Part shown: positions 15,001 to 27,000 of the stretch, in pieces
Position numbering within the stretch: position 1 is the stretch's first letter
Layout: each line of letters opens with the position of its first letter
From: DYQY01 sp964643725
Lineage (GTDB): Bacteria > Margulisbacteria > Riflemargulisbacteria > GWF2-35-9 > DYQY01
NCBI GenBank assembly: GCA_964643725.1
Contig: CAZXTL010000024.1
Span: forward strand, 1-34,791
Direction: 5' to 3'
Length of the DNA stretch: 34,791 nt
The notes under the pieces: generated by a model
The model's input: only the letters and a program-made list of their open reading frames with translations
The model's database searches: none
What the model was told of the DNA's origin: nothing
Translations under genes and position numbers: made by a program

Positions 15001-18000
15001 TCACGAACTGAGATACATCAAAGCCGTAACGAGGATTAAAAATATTCATCTCTGTTGGTATAGCTAAGTCCGTAATAATACTATGATTTATGGTTGCAGT
15101 AGCAAAATATGAGGCTGCTCCACCATTAAAATCACCTTCAAATATTGTGTTATATGCTAATAACTTTCCGCTGTCTTCTGCATAATAAATTGCACCATTG
15201 TTTGTAACTATCGTATTATTTAGTAATGTATTGTCTCCCATATTAATTACACTACCGTTAGTCCCACTATTATTATAAGCAATAGTATTTATTAAAGTAT
15301 TACGCCCTTTATAGATTACCCCACCAGCCTGTGCTGAGTTACTGAAAATTCTGCTGCTTACAACATTATTCGTTCCTTCTGTAAATACTCCTCCATTTAA
15401 AGCACTATTTTCATATAAATAACTCTTAGTAATATTGTTCGTACCATTAGCAAAAGCTCCACCCTCAGCAACTGCTACGTTGCCGTGAATATTAGAACTT
15501 ACGATAGTGTTACTTCCTTCAAAAATTGCTCCACCATTTCTCCAGGCAAAGTTTTCTTTGAATTCAGAACTTACAACACTATTTATCCCTTGGAAAATTG
15601 CTCCACCATCCCAAGCACTATTAGCATTAATCTCACTATTTTTAATTACTATTGTCTGATTTTTGCCACTGTCCTGACCTATCGCACCACCGTATCTAGC
15701 ACTGTTGTTTTGTAAAACCACTCTATTTAAAGAAAGCACAATATTCGCATTACCCTGCATATATATACTTCCTCCAGTATTATCTTCACCCTGAACGCCA
15801 TTATCTGTAACAACTACCCCATTAATTAACGAAATGTTTTCTAAATTCAGCCTTACATTGTGAGTAATAGTTATGTGTCTTCCACCACCTCCGGCATCAA
15901 GAACAACATCAGTAGCACTAAGTCCAACGTCAGACATCAAAGTAATATTATTATATGAAGGCCAAGCAAAACTAACATCCCTTGAGGCACTATATGTTCC
16001 CGCATAAACGTAAATAGTATAATCATCGAATGCAGTATCAATTGCTGTACGAATAAAGTAATACTTCTGTTCAGTTTCTTTCATGTAACATACGAAACTT
16101 GGTGCTATATAGTCATCATAAACAAACTCATAACAACCTATATCTATATCTTTATATTGGTCAGAAGCTATCCTCTCCAAAAGACGAATGTCAGAAGTTA
16201 ATCCATCAGCATAAAGTGTCCATAATGCATTACTTCCATTATTTACTACTGCAGACCGACTTATTACCCTAAAATCATCATAGTCATATAAGTAAAAATC
16301 TTCTACAACAAGACCATTAATTGGCTGAATATTTCTAGTATTTACCTCAATTAACTGCCCAATCTTTGCAGACCTATTTAGTGTAGCATTTGCATACTTA
16401 TCTAAATTTGAGTCGTAGATTGTGTTGTATGCCGTAATCGACGAACCAGTAAATCCACCATCATTTATCTTTGCTAATGTACTACTGACTAAAGCTACCT
16501 TACTATTCCAGAAGATATTATTCCCTAAAGAGGTTGTTTTATATACAAGACTATTATTTAAGGTAATGTTAGACCCATAAGCAATCGCGCCATAGTTACT
16601 ATAAATCTTTGTTCTGTACATCTTTGTATCAAGACAGTTGTAAACTATAGCACCAAAATTTTGCGCTGAATTGTTTCTAAGTGTAGATAAATCAATTCTT
16701 ATTACACCAGCAGTATCAAACACAGCTCCATTTCCATTAGTACTATTACTAAATATAACTGTATTCTTTATATCTAAAGATCCGCAGCTAGAAAAAACAC
16801 CACCACTGATATTAGCAAAATTTCTATTTATATTACTACTTGTTATTGCAACTCTACCTGCATAAAATCCTCCACCTATCTGACTACTATTACCATATAA
16901 TAGAGTAGAATTCATACTCACTAAACTGTAGCTACTTGAATTCTGGCCTATAGCCCCACCATAACCAGCTTGATTACCAGAAAGAATAACCTCTCTCATT
17001 TCAAGCAAGAATGAGTTACTACTTACGGAAACGTAAATACTACCACCAGTATTACTTCCACTCTGAACCCCTCCAGTAGCAACCTTACCATTTACTAAGC
17101 TCAAATCATGAAGCGTAAAGTGTACTGCATAACTAGCAGAAATATGTCGCCCAGCACCTGTTGCATCAAGAATTGTATCAACGGAACTAACACCTTGTAA
17201 TGTTATGTTTGCAACATTAGGCCACACTAAGTCTCTGTTCCCTGGACCGGAATGAGTACCAGTCAATACTTGTATTGTCTGACCTATGGTCGCTGCATTT
17301 AAAGCATCTTGGATAGCTTCGTAAAAGACGTTTGGTGTATCAGTTATATAACAAACTGGTCTAGATACAGCTATTTCATATGCCCCAAGATCTATCCTGT
17401 CTAGGTTATTTGTTTCATCATATATTCTTGGATTACCAATTATATCAACGGTAACGTTATTAGAGTTAGCATTCCACAACAGATTAGAGCCATGAGCATG
17501 TGCAGGAGAATAAGTGTTTATACTGTAATTACCAATAGCAAAGTCAACAAAGTCTTCTGAAACAAAATTTATTACGGCATTCAAGACATTCATACTTGCA
17601 GGAAGTGCTGAATCAGTAAAAGCACAGTGATTTACAGTTGTAGCATTAAAGAAAATATCTGTACCACTATTGAAGTCACCAAAGAAAATTGTATTATAGG
17701 CATGCAAGTTCCCGCTAGTTGAACCTCCACCATCTAAATTATCATAATAAATAGCTCCATTATTAGAAACTATAGTACTGTTTACAAGTTTATTATCTCC
17801 CTTCATGAACAACGCCGTAGCATTTGAACTGTTATTATATGCAAGAACATTTATCAAAGTATTCGTACCAGAAAGAAAACCTCCACCATTTATTGCAGTA
17901 TTTCCATATACTTGGCTGTTTATTAATGTATTTGTTGAATAATAAAAACCACCACCATTAATTGCAGTGTTTCCATATACACTACAATTAGTTAATGTAC

Positions 18001-21000
18001 TATTAGCAAAATAAAAACCTCCACCGTTTATCCCACTATTCCCATATACTTGGCTGTTAGTAAGGATGTTTGTCCCATTACAAAATACACCACCCCAAGG
18101 AGCACTATTATTATATAAATTACTACTACTTATTGTATTTAGTCCCTGATAAAAGACTGCACCATAAATAGAACTGTTACCAACCATATTGCTATTAATT
18201 AGAGTATTAGTCCCACCATTTAAAGCACCACCGTTATAAGCAACGTTTGCCTTTATTTCAGAGTTAAGAATTCTCTTTATGCCACCATACAAAGCACCAC
18301 CATTATAGGCAGTGTTTTCACTTATGATACAGCTATCAATAGTAAGCACAGCATTTGTCGTCAACCAAATGCTTCCACCGTCATTTGCAAACACGTTATC
18401 ACTAACACTACCATTAATTAAACTAATATTTCTAATAACCAACGATCTATTGTTGTTAACGAAAACATGTCTTCCTGCTCTTGTCGCATCAATAATTGCA
18501 TCAATGGAACTAACTCCCTGTAGCGTTAATTTATCTGTATTTGGCCAAACAAGATCTCTATTCCCTGGACCAGAATGTGTTCCTGCTAATACATGAATCG
18601 TCTGTCCTGTCGTAGCTGAGTTGAGTGCATCTTGAATTGCTTCATAAAAGACGTTTGGTGTATCAGTTATATAACAAACAGGTCTTGTTACTTGTAACTC
18701 ATAAGCTCCAAGGTCTATTCTGTCTACGATATTTGTTTCGTCATGGATTCTTGGATTACCATCTAAATCTGCTGTTACATTATTTGAGTTTGCGTTCCAC
18801 AATATGTTTGAACCATGAGCATGAACTGGAGAATAAATATTTATACGATAGTTACCTTCATCATAATTCACAAAATCTGATGTTGCAAAATACATTACAG
18901 CATTCGCGATATTCATACTTGTAGATAATGTGGAATCATTAAATGCGCAATGATCTACTGTTGCCATATTAAAATAAATATCAGTACCACCATTGAAATC
19001 ACCAAAGAAAATCGTGTTATAGGCGAGCAAATTGCCACTGGCAGAACCGCCACCATCAATATTATCATAATAAATAGCTCCGTTGTTTGAAACGATTGTA
19101 CTGTTAAGTAATTTATTGTTACCTCTCAAAAATATACTGCCATTTGTCCCGCTATTATTATTAAGAAGTACGTTTATTAAAGTATTTGTTCCGCTACTAA
19201 AAACTCCACCATTTACAGCAGTGTTATTAAATATATTAGTATTCCAAATAACACTGGTTGCTCCCGCGAACCCTGCTCCAGTTAATGAGCTGTTGTTATA
19301 AATATTACTACTACTTATTGTGTGTGTGCCAACATAAAAAGCACCACCATTTTGACCAGCTATGTTATTGTAAAAATTACTACTAATTATTGTATTGGCA
19401 CCAAATGCGCTAGCCCCACCATTAACAATAGCGCTATTCCCAAAAACATTACTATTACGAAGATTAGTTGCCGCATTATAGAAGGCACCACCGTCACTTG
19501 CTGTGTTTGCATAAACATTACAAGTGCTTATAGTATTTGTTCCAGCATTAAATCCACCACCATTTACAGAAGCATTATTGTTATAAACATTACTACTTAT
19601 TAAAGTATTTAATCCTTGATAGAAACCACCACCATTAGCAGCGCTATTTCCATAAATATTACTGCTATTTATATACTGTGCCCCACTATAAAATCCTGCC
19701 CCAGCATTAGCACTATTAACATATACTTCACAATTATTTAATGTATTTGTTCCTAAATTAAACGCGCCACCGTTCAAAGCGCTATTAGTATATACCCTGC
19801 TGTCTGTTAGAAAGTTCGTTCCAGCATAAAATCCGCCGCCATTAACAGATGCAAAGTTACTAAAAGCATTACTGCTTATTAAAACATTTACTCCTTGATA
19901 GAAACCTCCACCATTAGCAGCGCTATTTTCATAAATATTACTGCTAGTTATATACTGTGCCCCACTATAAAATCCTGCGCCATTATTAGCACTATTCGCA
20001 TATACTTCAGAATTATTTAATGTATTTATTCCTAAATTAAACGCACCACCATTCAAAGCGCTGTTAGCATATACCCTGCTGTCTGTCAGCAAGTTCGTCC
20101 CAGCATAGAATCCACCACCATCTACCGCACTATTTCCTTTTATTTCTGAGGCTAAAACATTCTTTATTCCACCAAAAAAAGCACCACCATTATAGGCGAT
20201 ATTGCCACTAACAATACAACTATCCATCGTTAATCTAGCATTGGATGTCATCCAAACAGAACCACCGTTCTGACTCACCACATTATTACTAACACGCCCG
20301 TTTATTAAACTTATATCTGAAAGCTTAAAGTTTAAGGCTAAAGGAATAACCATATGACGAGTAACAAAAACAGCATCAAGTATAGTCTCTGTAGAACTAA
20401 TTCCTCGTAATGTTACATTGTTTACGCTTGGCCAGATTAATCCAACATTGGCAACACCACTATGTGTGCCAGCATATACAAGCACTGTTTTGCCTTCACC
20501 GCTTCCATCCAATACTTCCATATCATCCAATGCATTAAAGGCTAACTGTATCCTTGTAAACTCCTGACCAGTTTCTTCTATTTTGCAAATAACTGCATCT
20601 TCGCCAGATTGATACTCATAAGCACCAACATCAATAGCTATTGATTGGATTCTAGGATTTAATGCATAGTCTGTAGTTACATTACTTGAATTTGCGTTCC
20701 AATAACTATCAACCCCAGCATTTACAGCAACAGACCATGATTGTAAACGATAATTATATCCTGCATCATCCACAAACTGAACTCTGGTAAAACCATAAAT
20801 ACCATCATTTACAGTTATTCCTGCAGGTAAAGCAAGGTCATTAAGCACACAACTATTCAAAGAAACATTAAAATTAGTGGTGCCATAATTAATAGCACCT
20901 AGAACTATTGTGTTATAGAAACTATATGAAGAACCAGCAGAACCTTTAATTAAGGAAGAATTATTAGAAACTATTGTTGTGTTAATAAACACATTGTTTC

Positions 21001-24000
21001 CGCTACTGAATAAATAAGCATTTCCATTGTTTGAATCAGTATTATCATAGAATATAGAGTTAATAAATTTATTATTACCATCTACAAATAATCCATAGTC
21101 GCCAGCTAAAGTTTGGCTAATATTTCTATAAAATTTACATTCACGGAATTCACTATTAGCATCATAGTTTATAGCACCAAACCCATTATTATCATAAAAA
21201 TTAGTACTTACTGCTAAATGATTGCCTTTATAATAAACACCACCGTGATTGTTCGTTCCATCGGTGCTATTAGCATAAACTAAACAATTTTCTAAATATG
21301 AGGTTACTCCTACTCCCCAAAAAACAGCACCCTCTCCCTTATTATTATGGATACTTGTGTTTGATATAGTCACATTGGTTTCAGCTCCTGAACCGCAATA
21401 AACAATTCCACCTTGAACATAAGAACTTATGCCGTTGTTAAAAAACTCACTATCTCTGATAAATATATTGGCACTAGAATCGTTATAAACATAAAAGACC
21501 GCAGAACTTACGCCACCATATATCTGGCTATTATTAATAGTGACCCGATTATCTTCCTTATAAAAATCGAAAACTGAACCATAAAGAGCAACATTGTTGG
21601 CAATGATAGATCCTGAAACCACAAAATCTTTGCCATAAAAAGTTCCGCTATCGCCTGTATTATTAGCGATCTTGGAATTCTCAATGATTATCTTACCAAA
21701 ATAAGGGGTATTTCCATCTTCGCTACAATTAGCTATTGCAGAACCAGAATAATATGACTTGTTCCCACTTAAAATAACACTGTCTAAGGTTATTGTGTAA
21801 CTTGCATTATTAATCTTTGCATAAATGCTTCCACCATTATATAGATCAGACAATTCTCTAGCACCACCATTAATCAAGGAGATGTTTCTAATAACAACAT
21901 TAACCTCATCAGCAATAAATATGTGACGAGTAATATAATCAGCATCTAAAATAGTGTCAGCAGAGGAAACGCCTTGTAGGGTTATATTCTCAACATCTGG
22001 CCAAATCAAACCTCTATTGCCAGGACCTGAATGTACACCAGAAAGCACTTGGATGGTATCGCCTGCTTCTGCAACATCTAACGCATCTTGAATCGCTTCA
22101 TAATATTCAGTTCCGATATAACATACTGCTCTTGATACCGCTAACTCATATGCTCCGATATCTATCCTATCAACATGCTTCACACCTTCAATATAAATTC
22201 TTTGATTACCACTAATATCTGTTGTAAAGTTATTTGAATTCGCTAACCACAATTCATTTTTACCATAACCATGAGCAGGTGTGTACGGTTTAATACTATA
22301 ATTACCACCTGCATAATCAACAAAATCACTAGTTACAAAATTAACAATAGGATAATAATTTGTTCTCCAATGAATATCTGGCAAGCTCTGGTCATTAAAA
22401 ATACAATGATCTGTTTCACAATCACCTATCTTAAAATAAGAACCCCCCATGAAAAAATAAACGCCACTACTAAAGTTGCCAAAAAAGATAGTATTATATG
22501 CTAACAAATTACCACTTATAGCACCAACCCCACGAATATTGTCATGATAAATAGCTCCATTATTGGAAACTATTGTACAGTTTACTAACTTAGTATCACC
22601 AAAATAAAAGACACTTCCATTAGTAGCACTATTCCCGTAAGCTAATACATTGATAAAATTGTTAATACCTCCATTAAAACTACCACCATCAATAGCACTA
22701 TTATTTACAAGTATACTATTATTAAAGTTATTTCTTCCACCATATATACCACCGCCAGCAACGCTTGCACTATTCCCTTGAATTATAGATGAACTCATAC
22801 TAACCAAACTGTAACTACCATCATTCTGCCCGATGGCCCCACCATATCTAGCTTTATTGCCAGAAATAGTAACTCTCTCCATATTTAACTGGAATGTATT
22901 ACTGCTTACGCCAATATAAATACTGCCGCCAGTATTACTTGTAGACTGAGTTCCGCTAGCTGTTGTAACAAAACCATTTACAAAAACAATATCACGGATG
23001 TTTATCTTAACATCCTGACTTATATAGAAATGTCTACTCACACCTTGAGCATTGATAATTGAACTAGTAGGAGATTCTCCAAATAAAGTTATATTGTCAA
23101 CATTCGGCCAAACTATCCCACGATTACCAAGTCCGCTAGCAGTCTTTCCCGCATATACTTTAATATGTTTGCCAGCACCACTACTATTTAATACTTCCAT
23201 ATCATCAATTGCGTCTAAAGCAGACTGTATCCTTGTAAACTGCTGACCTATTTCAACCACCTCGCAAACAATTACTTCTGGTGCTTGATGTTCGTAAGGA
23301 CCAATATCAATAATGTCTGATATTCTTGGCTGCCCTAAAATATCATATTCTCCTTCTCCATACATTGCCCAATAAGCATCAGAACCATCATTTATTCCAA
23401 TTCCCCATGCATTTAATCTATAATCTTGACTAACATATTTCACGAACTGCGCGGTATTGAAACCATAAACTCCTTCATTAACTGTTATTCCCTCAGGTAA
23501 CACTAAGTCATTAATAGCACTGAAATTAATAGAAACGTCATAGCCTGTTTCATTCTTATTAATAGCACCAAGGATGATTGAGTTATAAATACCATAGGAT
23601 GAAGAACCGTCTCCATATATCAGACTAGAATTATTTGAAACAATAACAGTGTTCACAATGAGATGCTTTCCTGAACGGAACAAATAAGCATTACCATTAT
23701 TTGTATCTCTATTATCAAATATCAAAGAGTTGATAAACCGATTGGTGCCCCCAACAAATAACCCATAAATACCATTTCCCTGATCGCTTATATTGTTATG
23801 CACTCTACTGTTCATGAATTTACAATCTGCACTAGCATTAATTGCTCCAAGACCTATATTTCCGTAGAAGTCCGAACTAACAGCTAAATGTGTGCCTAGA
23901 TAATAAACTCCTCCTGCATTATTCGCACCATTAGCACTATTTGAATAAACAGAACAGTTCTCCAAATATGAATGTACTCCAGCTCCAGCGAAAACAGCAC

Positions 24001-27000
24001 CTTCTGCATGATTATTATAGATACTACTGTTATTGATGGTTACAAAAGAAGTTGTTCCTGCAAAAACAACTGCACCTTGATTAGCAATATTATTTGCTAA
24101 TACTGAAGCACTAATCACGATTATCTCACCATAAATACTCCCAAATGCAGCTATATTACTTTCAACACGGCTATTATTTATAGCAAGCTTTGTTGTATAT
24201 AACGTATTCCCGTCTTCGCTACAATTAGCGATTGCCGCTCCAGCATTGGACACTGTATTTGCACTCAAAATAACATTATCAAGTGTTACAGTATAATTAT
24301 TATTATTCGTTTTGATATATAAACTTCCACCATTAACAACATTACCACCTCTTGTAAAAGTAATATTACTGATAAAAACATTCACCTCATCTTGAACAGT
24401 AATGTGTCTATTGTAATTATCAGCATCAACAATACAATTTACAGAAGAAACACCGATTAATTTTACATTACTTAGATTCGGCCATACTAAATCTCTATTA
24501 TCAGGACCAGAATGTAAACCTGTAAGAACTCGAATAGTCTGATTTTGTGCTACTGCCTCAAACGCATCTCTCAGCGTTTCAAAATATTCACCTGTTTCTT
24601 CTATAAAACAAACAGCTCTAGAAACTTGTTGCTCATAAGCACCAATATCAATACGGTCTAAATGTTTAACTCCTGCATCATAAATCCTAGCATTACCATC
24701 TAGGTCAATGGTTACATTGTTACTATTAGCATTCCACAATTCATTCTTACCATAACCATGTGCTGGAGAATAAAGATTTGTTCTATAGTTGCTTGATGAA
24801 TAACCAACGAAGTCAGCTGTAACAAAATTCACTATAGGATAATAATTGTTCATACTAGTAGGAAGTGATGTGTCTGTAAAAATACAATGATCTACAGTTG
24901 TGGTAATAAAATTAGCAGAGGCTCCACCATTAAAACTACCAAAGAAAAGAGTATTATAAGCTAATAGTTGCCCACTTATGTCAGCACCAGAATTATCATC
25001 ATAATAAATTACATTATTATTAGAAACAATCGTACTGTTTACTAATTTATTGCTTCCAAGATAAAACACACTACCTTGTGAGCTGGCACTGTTATTATAT
25101 GCTAAGACATTTATAAGCGTGTTAGTTCCACCAATAAATATACCTCCATTAGAACCAGCTGAATTACCATATACGTTGCTCTTAGTTAGAGTATTTGTTC
25201 CACTACTAAATGCACCACCTGAAGAAATAGCGCTATTACCATAAACATTGCTACTACTTATTATGTTAATGCCTCCATAAAAAGCACCACCTTCAAAAGA
25301 AGCGCTGTTTCCATACACCTCGCTATTATATATATTATTAAATACCATATAGAATGCTCCACCAACATTTGAAACACTATTGTTATACACCCGACTATTA
25401 GTTAAAGTATTTGTTCCTGCAACAAAAGCTCCACCAAAAATAGCGCTATTAGCATACACGCGACTATTTGTAAGATTATTATGTCCATAATAAAACCCAC
25501 CGCCATGACCAATTGCAGTGTTTCCATAAATAGCACAAGAATCTAGGCTAACTACGCTATTACTACTATTCAAATGTCCTATTGCTCCGCCAACTTGGGC
25601 TTCATTAGCATATAATCTGACATCCTTCATCTTTAGTAAAAAAGAACTATTATCTACTGCTACATAGATGCTTCCACCAGTATCGCCAACAATTTTACCG
25701 TTTGTAAAACCAATATCTGAAATATTCATGACTATAGGATGCAGAGCATAAATGTGGCGGGTGACCTGCTCTGCATCCAAGATAGTGTTTATGGAAGTCA
25801 TTCCTCGTAAAGTTACATTTTCTTTATTAGGCCATATTATCCCTCTATTGTCTGGACCAGTGTGCGTGCCTGCTAATACTCTTATTGTCTGATTTGTTTG
25901 AACTACATCAAACGCGTCTTTTAGTGATTCATAGTAAACGCCTGGATATTCTTCTATATAACAAACTGGCCTAGACACTTGTAGCTCGTATGCTCCAATG
26001 TCTATCTTATCGAAATTGTTTGTTTCATCGTAAATTCTAGGATTACCACTAATGTCTGTTGTTACATTATTAGAATTTGCGTACCAGAATTCATTAGCAC
26101 CATGTCCATGCGCTGGTGAATTAATATTGATGTTGTAATTACCTGTAGCATAACCAACAAAGTTACTTGTAACAAAGTTCACAATTGGATAGAAATTATT
26201 CATACTTGCAGGAAGCGACGTATCTGTAAAAATACAATGATCTACAGTAGTAGTATTGAAGAAAGCAGGTGCTCCACCATCAAACGCACCAAAGAAAATT
26301 GTATTATAGGCAAGCAACTCGCCACCACCACCGCCACCATCAATATTATCATAATAAATAGATCCGTTGTTTGAAACCATAGTACAATTAACAACCTTAT
26401 TGTCACCTACAAAAAAAACACCACCAGAAGAACCTATGTTGTTATAAGCAAGGACATTTATCAGAGTATTTGTGCCCCAAGCAAATCCACCACCACTAGT
26501 AGAACTATTACTATATACACTGCTGTTCATAAGAGTATTCGTGCCTAAAATAAAAGCACCACCACTAGTAGCAGCACTATTGCCATTCACATTGCTACTG
26601 GTCAGCGTGTTTGTTCCTTGATAAAAAGCACCACCACTAATAGCAGCACTGTTGCCATTCACATTGCTACTGGTCAGCGTGTTTGTTCCTTGATAAAAAG
26701 CACCACCACTACTAGAAGCACTGTTTCCATAGACACTGCTATTAGTCAGCGTGTTCGTTCCACCATTGAATACACCACCCCATTGGGAAGATCTGTTGCT
26801 ATATACACTGCTGTTAATAAGCGTGTTAGTGCCACCGCTAACGCTAGTAAATACACCACCATTAATAGCAGCACTGTTGCCATATACACTGCAGTTAGTC
26901 AGCGTGTTCGTTCCTCCAATAAACCCTCCACCAGAAGCAGAAGCACTATTGCCGAAGACATTGCTGTTCGTAAGAGTATTTGTGCCCCAAGCAAATCCAC

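Noticed and set aside
26411..26418. A8 homopolymer as a phase-variation switch
   Set aside because: The run is short, the frame is intact on both sides, and similar A6-A8 runs are expected in AT-rich DNA. Nothing else suggests on/off switching.
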